In this document: positions 8,057 to 17,571 of the stretch, piece after piece
Numbering within the stretch: the stretch's first letter is position 1
Layout: every line of letters begins with the position of its first letter
Assembly (NCBI RefSeq): GCF_016508255.1
Contig: NZ_JADVKT010000006.1
Location: 62,001 to 126,000 of the forward strand
DNA: 64,000 nucleotides
Origin: Acinetobacter calcoaceticus
GTDB lineage: Bacteria > Pseudomonadota > Gammaproteobacteria > Pseudomonadales > Moraxellaceae
Direction of reading: 5' to 3'
Notes under the pieces: generated by a model
Database searches by the model: none
Seen by the model: only the letters and a program-made list of their open reading frames with translations
Told to the model about the DNA's origin: nothing
Translations under genes and position numbers: made by a program

Positions 8057-8949
8057 ATCAAGAAGTGAAATCAGGGAAAGTTCTTAGCCCTGCGACCCCA
8101 TGGACAAAACGTCCGGTTCCAGGTATTGAAGTCGCAAATGAGCAACAAATTCTCAAAGCAACATTTACTGAGCCAACCATTGAATGCCCTGAATGTCATG
8201 CTCTAGTGACACGTACAGCAATCTCTTTCAATGCGTATGTTTGTCCGCAGTGTGATGAACACTTACGTATGAAAGCTCGTGATCGTTTAAACTGGTTCTT
8301 CGATAACGTTGTAGCTGAATTAGGGCAAGAGTTTAGCGCGAAAGATCCGTTAAAGTTTGTCGACACCAAGCCATATCCAGAACGTATGCGTGAAGCTCAA
8401 AGCAAAACTGGTGAAACAGAAGCTTTAATTGCCATGCAAGGTAATTTAAATGGCGTTGATATGATTGCTTGTGCTTTTGAGTTCGACTTTATGGGCGGCT
8501 CTATGGGTACTGTAGTAGGTGATCGTTTTGTGCAGGCTGCTGAACTTGCTATTGAAAAACGTCAGCCATTGATCTGTTTTGCAGCTTCTGGTGGCGCACG
8601 TATGCAAGAAGGTATGCTGTCTCTTATGCAAATGGCACGTACTTCAGCGGCGATCCAAAGATTAAAAGATGCAGGCTTACCTTATATCGTAGTGTTAACA
8701 CATCCGGTGTATGGCGGTGTAACAGCTTCTTTAGCAATGTTGGGTGATATTCATATTGCTGAGCCTAAAGCGATGATTGGCTTTGCTGGTAAACGTGTAA
8801 TTGAGCAGACTGTACGTGAAACTCTAGAAGAACCGTTCCAACGTGCTGAATATTTGCTTGATCATGGTGTAATCGATCAGATTGTTCATCGTCATGCTTT
8901 ACGTGATACTGTATCTCGACTTGTATCGAAATTGATGAACTTACCTTGA
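8053..8949 (+). CDS. accD: Acetyl-CoA carboxylase carboxyltransferase beta subunit
   Basis: AccD pairs with AccA to transfer carboxyl from biotin to acetyl-CoA, the committed step of fatty-acid synthesis. It has 298 residues. The N-terminal zinc ribbon is complete: Cys45 and Cys48 (CPEC) with Cys64 and Cys67 (CPQC). The carboxyltransferase core shows FMGGSMGTVVGD, FAASGGARMQEG and the VYGGVTAS block. It is coupled to trpA by ATGA and to folC by a TTGA overlap. The accD-folC order is common in gammaproteobacteria. Confidence 0.97.
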   Translation: MNQEVKSGKVLSPATPWTKRPVPGIEVANEQQILKATFTEPTIECPECHALVTRTAISFNAYVCPQCDEHLRMKARDRLNWFFDNVVAELGQEFSAKDPLKFVDTKPYPERMREAQSKTGETEALIAMQGNLNGVDMIACAFEFDFMGGSMGTVVGDRFVQAAELAIEKRQPLICFAASGGARMQEGMLSLMQMARTSAAIQRLKDAGLPYIVVLTHPVYGGVTASLAMLGDIHIAEPKAMIGFAGKRVIEQTVRETLEEPFQRAEYLLDHGVIDQIVHRHALRDTVSRLVSKLMNLP

Positions 8950-10232
8950 ACCCACAAGCTCCACTTTCAATAGACTCTTTAGATACATGGCTCAATTATT
9001 GGAGCCATGTTCACGTTACAGGGATAGATCTTGGTCTGGAACGTGTAATTCCTGTGGCAGAAAAGCTAGGTGTAACCCAGCCTGCTGCCAAAGTTTTTAC
9101 AGTAGCCGGAACGAATGGCAAAGGCTCAACTACAACCACACTAGCTGCTATATTAAATGAGCAGGGTTATAAAGTTGGGTTATATCAGTCACCCCATATC
9201 TATCGCTTTAATGAGCGAGTCAAATTAGGTGGAGTCGAAGTCGATGATCAAAGTCTGATTGATGCTTTTGTTCAAGTTGATCAGGCTCGTCGCGATTGTG
9301 ATTTAAGTTTATCTTTTTTTGAAGCAACCACTTTGGCTGCTTTTGTCATTTTTAAACAACAGCAATGTGATGTATGGGTGCTCGAAGTCGGTTTGGGCGG
9401 ACGTTTAGACGTCGTTAATGTAATTGACCCCAATGTTGCGATTATTACTAATATTGGTCTAGATCATACCGATTGGTTAGGTGATACCATCGAGAAAATT
9501 GCTTTTGAAAAAGCAGGTATTATTCGCCCACAAATTCCGGTTATCTTTGCTGGTGAACAACTTTTACCTCAAGCAATTCAAGATAAAGTAGCAAGTACGC
9601 AAGCAATTTTATATACCGTTAATCGTGATTATTTTTATAAACTCGCCGATGATGCACAAAACTGGTACTTTGCTTCAGAAGGAATAACTTTAAAGCTTCC
9701 TTTAGGTCGCTTAGCCATTGAAAATATTGCAGGGGCGGTTGCTGCAATTTTAAATAGCGGACTTGAAATTTCTCAGCCTGCTTTAGAAAAAGGTATTCGA
9801 GCTGCACGCTTAGCAGGGCGTTTTGAAGAACGTCAAGTGGAAGGGAAAACGGTAATTTTTGATGCCGGACACAATCCACATGGTGTTGAATTTTTGTTAA
9901 AGCAATTGCGAAATTTCTTAGAATACAATAAACAGTACACAGAAGTTGTCGCAGTATTTTCAATGCTGGCAGATAAAGATATAAAATCAGTAGTCGATTT
10001 GTTGAAACCTACTGTTTTACATTGGAAAATTGCTGAGTTGAATGTGCCGCGTGCTGCACCGATTCAGCAATTGAATGATGCCCTACAAGGCCAGACAGTA
10101 CAACAATTTGGTAATATCAAAGAGGCTTTTAAATCAGCGCTTGAGCAAACAAATAACAATCAGCTGATTTTGGTCTGTGGTTCGTTTCATACTTTAGAAG
10201 CGATTTGGGAGTATTTGGAAGAATGTCAATGA
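8946..10232 (+). CDS. folC: Folylpolyglutamate synthase / dihydrofolate synthase
   Basis: FolC adds glutamate to dihydropteroate and then to folates. It has 428 residues with the ATP loop AGTNGKGST at 54-62, the IDHT-type segment (NIGLDHTDWLGDT), KAGIIR and the late DAGHNPHG. The start is TTG 8946, overlapping the accD stop as TTGA. No in-frame ATG lies near the conserved N-terminus (SIDSLDTWL), so the rare TTG start with translational coupling is the best reading. The end overlaps the SPOR gene by 4 bases. Confidence 0.93.
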   Translation: MNPQAPLSIDSLDTWLNYWSHVHVTGIDLGLERVIPVAEKLGVTQPAAKVFTVAGTNGKGSTTTTLAAILNEQGYKVGLYQSPHIYRFNERVKLGGVEVDDQSLIDAFVQVDQARRDCDLSLSFFEATTLAAFVIFKQQQCDVWVLEVGLGGRLDVVNVIDPNVAIITNIGLDHTDWLGDTIEKIAFEKAGIIRPQIPVIFAGEQLLPQAIQDKVASTQAILYTVNRDYFYKLADDAQNWYFASEGITLKLPLGRLAIENIAGAVAAILNSGLEISQPALEKGIRAARLAGRFEERQVEGKTVIFDAGHNPHGVEFLLKQLRNFLEYNKQYTEVVAVFSMLADKDIKSVVDLLKPTVLHWKIAELNVPRAAPIQQLNDALQGQTVQQFGNIKEAFKSALEQTNNNQLILVCGSFHTLEAIWEYLEECQ

Positions 10233-11287
10233 ATAACAAACAACGCTGGATGGGTGGCGTTGTTTTATTAGGTGGTGGTGTTTTATTGGCAGCATTACTT
10301 CTAAAAGGAAATGAAGAAATAAAACATGTGGGTGCTCAACCCCAAACCTCAACATCACCGAAACTACAAGCCAAACCAAAGCAATCAGCTCAAGAAGGGC
10401 AAATGGTACAACTACAGCCTCTAGCGGTTGATGTTGCAACAGAAAAGCGGTTGCTAGAAGAACAGCGCCGTTCACGTGAAAAAGCTGTTGCAGAACAAGA
10501 AGCACGTGCAGCAGAGTTTTTAGCAATGCAACAGCAAGCTGAGGCTGATGCTGCTCGTAAAGCAGCAGCAGAGTACGCTGCGGTTAATGCACGTCGTACA
10601 GCAGCTCAAGAAAGTTCAGATAACATTCCGCCTGAAGTTGTCGGTAGCGATGGTAAGGTTAAAAATTTACAAGCTGATGTGAATAAAAAATCTGTAGATA
10701 GTAAAAAAGCAGAAGCTGATAAAAAAGCAGCTGAAGCAAAACGACAAGCAGAAGCTGATAAAAAGGCAGCTGAAGCAAAACACAAAAAAGAAGCTGATAA
10801 AAAGGCAGCTGAAGAAAAACGCCAAGCAGAAGCTGATAAAAAGGCAACTGAAGCAAAACATCAAGCAGAAGCTGATAAAAAGGCAGCTGAAGCAAAACAT
10901 CAAGCTGAAGCTGACAAAAAGGCAGCTGAAGCAAAACACAAAAAAGAAGCTGATAAAAAGGCAACTGAAGCAAAACACAAAGCAGAAAACGAGAAAAAAG
11001 CCGAGGCTGAAAAAGCGCGTGAACTGCTGGAAAATGGTGATAAAAAATGGATGGTGCAAGTTGCATTGGCTGCTAACCAAGCAAATGCAGATTCAGTTGT
11101 TTCTAAATTACGAGCTAAAGGCTACAAGGTAACCACGAGCCAAACTAGCAAGGGAATCCGTATTATGGTTGGACCAGCGAAAGACCGTGATACAGCAGAT
11201 GCAGCCCGTAAGAAAATTACGTCTGATTCAAGTTTAAATATGAAATCGGCTTGGGTCATTGACTGGGTACCATTAGATCAGCGTTAA
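10229..11287 (+). CDS. SPOR-domain inner-membrane protein with TolA-like repeats
   Basis: A likely periplasm-facing cell-division or cell-wall protein. From ATG 10229 it has 352 residues: a short cytoplasmic start, one membrane segment (about residues 6-24, MGGVVLLGGGVLLAALLLK), and a charged region. A Lys/Glu/Ala repeat of 13-residue units follows, then a C-terminal SPOR domain (KKWMVQVALAANQANADSVV to the end) that should bind denuded peptidoglycan. GGAAG lies 7 bases before ATG 10229, whereas ATG 10223 and TTG 10205 have no well-placed site. It overlaps folC by ATGA. In relatives cvpA and purF often follow; here they do not. Confidence 0.85.
   Translation: MNNKQRWMGGVVLLGGGVLLAALLLKGNEEIKHVGAQPQTSTSPKLQAKPKQSAQEGQMVQLQPLAVDVATEKRLLEEQRRSREKAVAEQEARAAEFLAMQQQAEADAARKAAAEYAAVNARRTAAQESSDNIPPEVVGSDGKVKNLQADVNKKSVDSKKAEADKKAAEAKRQAEADKKAAEAKHKKEADKKAAEEKRQAEADKKATEAKHQAEADKKAAEAKHQAEADKKAAEAKHKKEADKKATEAKHKAENEKKAEAEKARELLENGDKKWMVQVALAANQANADSVVSKLRAKGYKVTTSQTSKGIRIMVGPAKDRDTADAARKKITSDSSLNMKSAWVIDWVPLDQR
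10712..10984 (+). repeat. Seven tandem 39-bp coding repeats
   Basis: Seven units of 39 bases encode EADKKAAEAK followed by a variable RQA, HKK or HQA triplet. The arms match TolA-like and coiled-coil linkers. Units differ by a few bases, so the array is not freshly duplicated, but near-identical neighbours could recombine. Confidence 0.9.
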
Positions 11288-11299
11288 TCTGATCTAATG
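11271..11299 (+). terminator. Stem-loop over the stop codon of the SPOR gene
   Basis: Perfect 11-bp arms CATTAGATCAG / CTGATCTAATG with a 7-base loop that contains the TAA stop (11285-11287). A short T run follows. Probable transcription end of the trpA-accD-folC-SPOR unit. Confidence 0.6.
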
Positions 11300-11315
11300 T
11301 TTACTCAAGATGTAG

Positions 11316-11894
11316 TTAAGATGGGTTTGACAGTTGCTGTTGAATCCATTTTACATTTTCAGGGGTAAATAAATGGTCAATATTTTTCCAGATAATATGA
11401 TAACCATAACCTCCTTCTTTCATTTCTTTAACCGCATCATCAATTGCCCAATTCTCAAAAATAATTCGATACATGGCAATACTAGCCCCTGTACGGTCTG
11501 AACCATGATAGCAGTGTAGTAAAACACGTTGATTATTCTGCTTGGCAATCTTAATTTGTCGCATGACTTCTAATAAGTCTTGTCGGTCAATTGCCCATGT
11601 ATTGATAGGAATATGCACAAGGTTGAAATTTTCATTTTTAAAAACCAAACTATCTGAATCCTTGGCTCTTAGATTAATAATCGTTCCAATTTGATGATGT
11701 TTTAATTCGGGAATCATTGTGATATCAGGTTGCTCACTACGAAAAACATCATCGCTTACTTGATAAAAATTCTGGGCTTGAGAAACTAAAATTCCCCAAT
11801 CTTTAGGTCTCTTCGCTTGTGTAATACTTTCATGTTGCATACAACCTTGTAGGCTTAAACATAGAATAAGTGCGATGAGTGAAATTTTTTTCAT
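11316..11894 (-). CDS. Dual-specificity / tyrosine phosphatase-like lipoprotein
   Basis: 192 residues. The N-terminus is a lipoprotein signal (lipobox LQGC, Cys18), so the protein should be membrane-anchored outside the cytoplasm. The phosphatase loop HCYHGSDRTG holds the CX5R signature (Cys128, Arg134), preceded by an INLRAKD strand typical of bacterial DSP-like enzymes. The candidate general acid lies before the loop, but which Asp is unclear. It overlaps the upstream metallo-hydrolase by ATGA. The substrate is unknown and may not be phosphoprotein; phosphoinositides or other phosphates are possible. Confidence 0.8.
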   Translation of the reverse strand: MKKISLIALILCLSLQGCMQHESITQAKRPKDWGILVSQAQNFYQVSDDVFRSEQPDITMIPELKHHQIGTIINLRAKDSDSLVFKNENFNLVHIPINTWAIDRQDLLEVMRQIKIAKQNNQRVLLHCYHGSDRTGASIAMYRIIFENWAIDDAVKEMKEGGYGYHIIWKNIDHLFTPENVKWIQQQLSNPS

Positions 11895-12703
11895 GTTTGG
11901 TACCGTCGAAGGTCATAGGGATCATGGGCGCAAATGATTTCAATCGTTGGCTCATGTTGAGCTAAATGCTGTAAGCGTTTGAGGTTAATAAGACGTTTCT
12001 CATTATCTTCTGCAAATGTTTTTTCCAGCAAACTGAGTGATCTTAATTTATTTTTAGGGTTTAACTCCAGATGTGAATAGTATGCATCTCCACAAAATAA
12101 TAACCATTGGTTTTGTTGTTTTATGGCAATGCCACAATGACCAGCCGAGTGACCCAATAAAGGCACCATTAAAATTTCATCTTGAAAAAGAGGAAAGCCT
12201 TTTACTTTTTCTAGATTAAACCACGCTTCACCTTGCTGATATTCAACAAAGTTCCAGTAGCGATGGTCTTTATATTGATTGGTTCTATAGCGAAGTTTGC
12301 CTTTGAAATTTGGAAGTTGGGCTGCGTTATATTCTGCTGCTAAAACATGCACAGTGGCATGAGGAAAATCTGAAATTCCACCTGCATGATCAAAATCAAG
12401 ATGAGTGACAAAGATGTGCTGTACATCCTTAGGATTAAACCCGAGCTTTTGGATTTGTTGAATGGCACTAAACTCAAGATTAGGCTCGATTTTACCTAAA
12501 CGGTTGACGAGTGAGCCTAAACGCTGCTTCATATGTAGGTAGTCTTGTAATCCAAAGCCTGTATCAATGAGTACAAGCCCACGATCAGTTTCAATCAGAA
12601 GACAATGACATACGACTTCAGCTCGTAAACCTTTTTGTCCAAAGAGTGGGGCACAAACTGGGCACATGCTGCCACACTTTAAATGATGAATTTTATAGAT
12701 CAT
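11891..12703 (-). CDS. MBL-fold metallo-hydrolase, lactonase-like
   Basis: A metallo-beta-lactamase-fold hydrolase of 270 residues from ATG 12703. The zinc motif THLDFDHAGG is followed by GHSAGHCG, the FCGDAYYSH Asp and a late ICAHDPYD His, so the two-metal site looks complete. The pattern resembles the AHL-lactonase branch, but no substrate can be assigned. An in-frame ATG at 12763 would add 20 residues. The family-like start MIYKIHHL favours 12703, though neither start has a strong ribosome site. It forms a two-gene operon with the phosphatase lipoprotein. Confidence 0.75.
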   Translation of the reverse strand: MIYKIHHLKCGSMCPVCAPLFGQKGLRAEVVCHCLLIETDRGLVLIDTGFGLQDYLHMKQRLGSLVNRLGKIEPNLEFSAIQQIQKLGFNPKDVQHIFVTHLDFDHAGGISDFPHATVHVLAAEYNAAQLPNFKGKLRYRTNQYKDHRYWNFVEYQQGEAWFNLEKVKGFPLFQDEILMVPLLGHSAGHCGIAIKQQNQWLLFCGDAYYSHLELNPKNKLRSLSLLEKTFAEDNEKRLINLKRLQHLAQHEPTIEIICAHDPYDLRRYQT

Positions 12704-12916
12704 GATTTTATTTTTTATACCGAATCGTTTCGAGTTATAACTGATCTGAGTAGTAAAAACCATGGATATTCAATACATAAATAAAAAGCCATCGCGTTGG
12801 ATGACTTTTCAGGATAAGGATATTTATTTCGCTTAGGATTTATTAAGGCTTGCTATGCACTGGGCTTATTTGAAATTTTCTGATGCTTGCCTACGCGCTT
12901 CGCTTGTCTTGCGCTT

Positions 12917-12944
12917 CGATTAAAGCCTTTTAAAAGGCTTTAAT
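12917..12944. terminator. 28-bp palindrome over the peroxiredoxin stop codon
   Basis: GATTAAAGCCTTTT followed by its exact reverse complement. It contains the stop codon of the minus-strand peroxiredoxin (TAA at 12942-12940). It lacks a long T tract. A transcription end or mRNA 3' stabiliser is likely by position. Confidence 0.5.
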
Positions 12945-13581
12945 CTTGCTCAGGCTGTGGTGTGAGGCGTAAATAAGGTTTAACTGCTTTATAGCCTTTA
13001 GGGAAACGCTGTTTAATTTCTTCTTCATCTTTAAGCGATGGCACAATAACGACATCTTCACTTTGTTGCCAGTTCGCTGGGGTAGCTACTTTATGCTTGT
13101 CAGTTAATTGTAATGAATCAACAACACGTAAGACTTCATTAAAATTTCGGCCTGTTGAAGCAGGGTAGGTAATAATTAAGCGAACTTTTTTATTAGGATC
13201 AACAATCACTAGAGAACGAACTGTAAGCGTTTCACTGGCATTTGGATGGATGAAATCATATAGCTCAGATACTTTACGATCTTTATCTGCAATGATTGGA
13301 AAGTTTACAGTCGTATTTTGTGTTTCGTTAATATCGTTGATCCAGCCCTTATGAGACTCTACATCGTCTACTGACAAAGCAATCGCTTTAACATTACGCT
13401 TCGTAAATTCATCTTTTAATTTTGCTGTGTAGCCTAACTCTGTTGTACATACTGGAGTATAGTCGGCTGGATGTGAAAATAAGATTCCCCAACTATCTCC
13501 TAGAAAATCATAAAAATGAATAGTGCCTTCGCTCGATTCTTGTTGAAAATCGGGGGCAGTGTCTCCTAATCGTAGTGTCAT
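12940..13581 (-). CDS. 1-Cys peroxiredoxin (Prx6 type)
   Basis: A thiol peroxidase that reduces hydrogen and organic peroxides in the cytosol. It has 213 residues with the peroxidatic motif DYTPVCTTE (Cys45). That is the only cysteine, so this is a 1-Cys enzyme needing an external reductant. The C-terminal extension (about residues 150-213, with ATPANWQQSEDVVIVPS) is that of the Prx6/LsfA group. It is monocistronic, divergent from secA. No OxyR site was identified with confidence. Confidence 0.93.
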   Translation of the reverse strand: MTLRLGDTAPDFQQESSEGTIHFYDFLGDSWGILFSHPADYTPVCTTELGYTAKLKDEFTKRNVKAIALSVDDVESHKGWINDINETQNTTVNFPIIADKDRKVSELYDFIHPNASETLTVRSLVIVDPNKKVRLIITYPASTGRNFNEVLRVVDSLQLTDKHKVATPANWQQSEDVVIVPSLKDEEEIKQRFPKGYKAVKPYLRLTPQPEQD

Positions 13582-13988
13582 GGTCGTTCCTTAATTGCTC
13601 ATAATTTGTTATGTGTTCTAATGAATATGCAGCATTTTCTTTATGATTAAAATTATTGTTTTTGTATTTTATTATGAACTTTTTATATAAGTGTAAATAT
13701 ATATGACTAAAACTCACTATTTTATGTGCTTAATCAATGTAACTTTAAGGTAAATTTGCTAAATTAGATTTCTCGGAAGTTATGCTTAATAGATGAGCGT
13801 TAATGTTACATTTTTAAGTGCAAGATGCATTACGGGGGACTAGACGAATAATAAAACCATTCGTCTAACTATCAGATTTTTTTTAGGGGTTTTGTGCAAA
13901 CCCCTTGTACTTCAAATTTCTGGCACCATAATAAACGACTGAGAAAAAGTTTATTCATTTGACCAAGCAAGATTTAGAGAGTTTATCC
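13582..13988 (+). other. 407-base gene-free region; structured secA leader
   Basis: No credible gene is present. The left part is very AT-rich. The right part has two hairpins: TAGACGAAT / ATTCGTCTA (13841-13867, 9 bp), followed after 9 bases by T8 (13877-13884), and GGGGTTT / AAACCCC (13886-13904). They sit 85-150 bases before secA and look like leader structure. No SecM-like arrest peptide was found. Confidence 0.5.
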
Positions 13989-16709
13989 ATGTTGGCAAGT
14001 CTGATCGGAGGTATCTTCGGTACAAAAAATGAGCGCGAACTCAAACGCATGCGCAAAATTGTTGAGCAAATCAATGCGCTCGAGCCGACGATATCAGCTT
14101 TAAGCGATGCAGACTTATCTGCAAAAACTCCAGAATTCAAACAACGTTATAATAACGGCGAAAGTTTAGATAAATTACTTCCAGAAGCGTTCGCAGTTTG
14201 TCGTGAAGCGGCCAAACGTGTAATGGGCATGCGTCACTATGACGTTCAGCTTATTGGTGGTATTACCTTACATGAAGGTAAGATTGCTGAAATGCGTACC
14301 GGTGAAGGTAAAACCCTTATGGGTACTCTGGCGTGTTATTTAAACGCTTTGAGTGGTCAAGGTGTGCATGTCATTACTGTGAACGATTATTTGGCACAGC
14401 GTGATGCTGAGTTAAACCGCCCATTATTTGAATTTTTGGGGCTATCTATTGGTACGATCTTTTCAATGCAAGGCCCGTCTGAAAAAGCGGAAGCTTATCT
14501 TGCTGATATTACGTATGGTACCAATAACGAATTCGGGTTTGACTACTTACGTGACAACATGGTGTTTTCTTTAGCAGAAAAGAAACAACGTGGTTTGCAC
14601 TATGCCATTATCGATGAAGTTGACTCAATCTTGATTGATGAAGCACGTACACCATTAATTATTTCTGGTCAAAGTGAAGATTCTTCGCATCTGTATGCTG
14701 CAATTAATACGATTCCCCCTAAATTGCATCCTCAAAAAGAAGAAAAAGTAGCGGATGGCGGGCATTTTTGGATTGATGAAAAGCAGCGTTCAGTTGAAAT
14801 GACCGAAATTGGTTATGAAACTGTTGAACAAGAACTTATTCAGATGGGCTTGTTGGCCGAAGGTGAAAGCCTATATTCAGCAACGAATCTCAGCCTTGTT
14901 CACCACGTTTCTGCCGCTATTCGTGCACACTTCTTATTTCAACGTGATGTTCACTATATTATTCACGATGGTGAAGTTGTGATTGTTGATGAACATACTG
15001 GCCGTACAATGCCGGGTCGTCGTTGGTCAGAAGGTCTACATCAAGCAGTTGAAGCGAAAGAAGGTTTGGAAATTCAACCTGAAAACCAAACTCTAGCAAC
15101 CACAACATTCCAGAACTATTTCCGTCTATATAAAAAGCTTTCAGGTATGACAGGTACTGCTGATACTGAAGCTGCGGAAATGAAAGAAATTTATGGCCTT
15201 GATGTTGTGATTATTCCAACTCACCGCCCAATGGTACGTAATGACCAAAACGATTTAATTTATTTAAACCGTAACGGTAAATACAATGCGATTATTCAGG
15301 AAATTACGAATATTCGTCAGCAAGGTGTTGCACCGATTCTGATTGGTACAGCGACCATTGAAGCCAGTGAAATTTTATCTTCTAAGTTAATGCAAGCAGG
15401 TATTCATCACGAAGTGTTGAATGCAAAGCAACATGAGCGTGAAGCTGACATTATTGCTCAAGCGGGTAGCCCGAATGCAGTAACGATTGCAACCAACATG
15501 GCTGGTCGTGGTACTGATATTATTTTGGGTGGTAACTGGAAAGCGAAACTTGGCAAACTTGAAAACCCTACTGCTGAAGATGAAGCACGTCTGAAAGCAC
15601 AATGGGAACAAGATCACGAAGATGTATTGCAATCAGGTGGTTTGCACATCATTGGTTCTGAACGCCATGAATCACGTCGTATTGATAACCAGTTACGTGG
15701 TCGTGCGGGCCGTCAGGGTGACCCTGGTGTTTCTCGTTTCTATTTGTCTCTTGAAGACGACCTTATGCGTATTTTCGCAGGTGACCGCGTAGTCGGAATG
15801 ATGCGCGCGATGGGTCTACAAGAAAATGAAGCGATTGAACACAAAATGGTGAGTCGTTCAATCGAGAATGCACAGCGTAAAGTTGAAGCACGTAACTTTG
15901 ACATTCGTAAAAACTTGTTGAAATACGATGATGTGAATAATGAACAACGTAAGATCATTTATTCACAACGTGATGAAGTGTTAGCTGAAAATACCTTAAA
16001 AGAATACGTTGAAGAAATGCATCATGAAGTGATGAAAGGCGTGATTGCTAACTTCATTCCACCAGAGTCAATTCACGACCAGTGGGATGTTGAAGGTTTA
16101 GAAAATGCCTTACGTATTGATTTGGGTATTGAGCTGCCAATTCAGGAATGGTTAGATCAAGATCGCCGTCTGGATGAAGAAGGTTTGGTTGAGCGAATCA
16201 GTGATGAAGTGATTGAGCGTTATCGTCAACGCCGTGCTCAAATGGGTGATGAGTCAGCAGCAATGCTTGAACGTCACTTCGTTTTAAACTCTCTTGACCG
16301 TCATTGGAAAGATCACTTAGCTGCAATGGATTATTTGCGTCAAGGTATTCACTTACGTGGCTACGCGCAAAAGAACCCTGAGCAGGAATACAAGAAAGAA
16401 GCTTTCAACCTGTTCGTAAATATGTTGGGCATTATTAAAACTGATGTTGTGACTGATTTGTCTCGTGTACATATCCCAACACCAGAAGAACTTGCAGAAA
16501 TGGAAGCTCAACAGCAGCAGCAAGCTGAATCGATGAAACTTTCTTTTGAACATGACGATGTAGATGGTTTAACAGGAGAAGTCACTCTTTCTCAAGAAAC
16601 TATAGAGTCTGCTGTCGATCAGCAAGCTTTCCCTGTTCCAGAAAGTCGCAATGCACCATGCCCATGTGGTTCAGGACTAAAATATAAACAATGTCATGGT
16701 AAGATCTAA
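13989..16709 (+). CDS. secA: Preprotein translocase ATPase SecA
   Basis: The motor of Sec secretion, driving preproteins through SecYEG. It has 906 residues from ATG 13989 ([20 protein letters not shown]). An upstream in-frame TTG at 13959 lacks family support. Walker A is MRTGEGKT (102-109), Walker B is [20 protein letters not shown], and [10 protein letters not shown] is the helicase motif. The C-terminus holds the zinc/SecB-binding motif [13 protein letters not shown]. It has its own terminator and a long leader, so it is monocistronic. Confidence 0.97.
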   Translation: MLASLIGGIFGTKNERELKRMRKIVEQINALEPTISALSDADLSAKTPEFKQRYNNGESLDKLLPEAFAVCREAAKRVMGMRHYDVQLIGGITLHEGKIAEMRTGEGKTLMGTLACYLNALSGQGVHVITVNDYLAQRDAELNRPLFEFLGLSIGTIFSMQGPSEKAEAYLADITYGTNNEFGFDYLRDNMVFSLAEKKQRGLHYAIIDEVDSILIDEARTPLIISGQSEDSSHLYAAINTIPPKLHPQKEEKVADGGHFWIDEKQRSVEMTEIGYETVEQELIQMGLLAEGESLYSATNLSLVHHVSAAIRAHFLFQRDVHYIIHDGEVVIVDEHTGRTMPGRRWSEGLHQAVEAKEGLEIQPENQTLATTTFQNYFRLYKKLSGMTGTADTEAAEMKEIYGLDVVIIPTHRPMVRNDQNDLIYLNRNGKYNAIIQEITNIRQQGVAPILIGTATIEASEILSSKLMQAGIHHEVLNAKQHEREADIIAQAGSPNAVTIATNMAGRGTDIILGGNWKAKLGKLENPTAEDEARLKAQWEQDHEDVLQSGGLHIIGSERHESRRIDNQLRGRAGRQGDPGVSRFYLSLEDDLMRIFAGDRVVGMMRAMGLQENEAIEHKMVSRSIENAQRKVEARNFDIRKNLLKYDDVNNEQRKIIYSQRDEVLAENTLKEYVEEMHHEVMKGVIANFIPPESIHDQWDVEGLENALRIDLGIELPIQEWLDQDRRLDEEGLVERISDEVIERYRQRRAQMGDESAAMLERHFVLNSLDRHWKDHLAAMDYLRQGIHLRGYAQKNPEQEYKKEAFNLFVNMLGIIKTDVVTDLSRVHIPTPEELAEMEAQQQQQAESMKLSFEHDDVDGLTGEVTLSQETIESAVDQQAFPVPESRNAPCPCGSGLKYKQCHGKI

Positions 16710-16720
16710 TCTGCCTTGAT

Positions 16721-16753
16721 AAAAAAAGCAGAACAATTGTTCTGCTTTTTTTA
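16721..16753 (+). terminator. secA terminator
   Basis: AAAAAAAGCAGAACAATTG followed by TTCTGCTTTTTTT: AGCAGAACAATTGTTCTGCT is a perfect stem with a T tract, 11 bases after the secA stop. Confidence 0.9.
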
Positions 16754-16840
16754 TGTTTGTAGTAAGCCTGTGAATAATGTTTGCAGTTTTAAGCATTAAA
16801 TGCTATTTACTTCTCATCCAGAGTGTATGTTGGAAAGACA

Positions 16841-17284
16841 ATGAAAAAAGTATTAAAACCTTTATTTTTAACTGTTCTTGCTGTGCCTAGTTTTGTCTTC
16901 GCAGCAGAAGCAGCTTCAGCCCCTCAAACGACAACGGTTGATAAAGTACTTGCAGCAAAAGGGCCAACTTCGGCTCAAGCGGTAGTGAAGCAAGAAAACA
17001 CAACAGTGATTAGTCCGCGTACTGGCATTCGCTATACGTTGGGTAACACAGGTAATCGCCCAATTATTTTACAAACGACCGCTATTGCTCCGGCAAACTC
17101 GGCAAATATTAATCGTATTGTGGCAACTAACCCTGCTTTATCTGCGAAGAGTCAAGAAAAAGCGAAAGTTGCGTTAATTGGTGAAGCTGCTGTTGCTGGA
17201 CCAGCTGCTGTTGCAGCAAGCAATGTAACAGCTCCAGCTGTAACAAGTAGCGTTGCTCCAGCAAATCCAGCAACAATAAATTAA
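16841..17284 (+). CDS. Secreted alanine-rich hypothetical protein
   Basis: 147 residues from ATG 16841, with GGAAAG just upstream. An in-frame GTG at 16823 is less likely because the signal peptide begins at MKKVLKPL. The signal peptide ends near VFAAEA. The mature part is rich in Ala, Thr, Val and Asn, with a RTGIRYTLGNTGNRPIIL segment in the middle and an Ala/Pro/Val tail. It has no cysteines. It is probably a periplasmic or surface protein of unknown role, flanked by terminators and thus monocistronic. Confidence 0.75.
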   Translation: MKKVLKPLFLTVLAVPSFVFAAEAASAPQTTTVDKVLAAKGPTSAQAVVKQENTTVISPRTGIRYTLGNTGNRPIILQTTAIAPANSANINRIVATNPALSAKSQEKAKVALIGEAAVAGPAAVAASNVTAPAVTSSVAPANPATIN

Positions 17285-17298
17285 GACATATATTTATA

Positions 17299-17329
17299 AA
17301 AAAACCAGTTCAATATGAGCTGGTTTTTA
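17299..17329 (+). terminator. Intrinsic terminator
   Basis: AAAAACCAG / CTGGTTTTT with an 11-base loop, 15 bases after the stop of the alanine-rich protein gene. The following 240 bases to 17572 are AT-rich, with no gene seen. Confidence 0.75.
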
Positions 17330-17571
17330 TTTTTGTGTACTCTATTTTAACCATTTATAATGTAATCGAAATAGTAAATTTACTCTTAATAAGTCCACGT
17401 CAATAATTAAAAAAATTACTTAGTACAAACCAACCAGGTTGGAATTATAACTAATGAGAAGTTTTCTATATAATTTAATCCATGACTCTAGTAACTTTTC
17501 TCAAGCCTATTTATTATTACATGATTCATGTTAATACTATATAATTGAGTTATTACAAGAGGTTATTCATA

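Noticed and set aside
10712..10984. Possible CRISPR-like array
   Set aside because: Units are contiguous 39-bp coding repeats without spacers, in frame within a protein gene.
10659..11080. Long minus-strand frames rich in Leu/Phe/Cys opposite the SPOR gene
   Set aside because: They are mirror images of the 39-bp Lys/Glu/Ala repeat; the low-complexity product and lack of start signals show they are not genes.
12895..12919. GCGCTTCG direct repeat downstream of the peroxiredoxin
   Set aside because: Two copies of an 8-mer without associated structure; no sign of an insertion-site duplication or mobile element.
13959..13988. N-terminal extension of SecA from TTG 13959
   Set aside because: SecA proteins begin at the equivalent of [11 protein letters not shown]; the extension has no family support.
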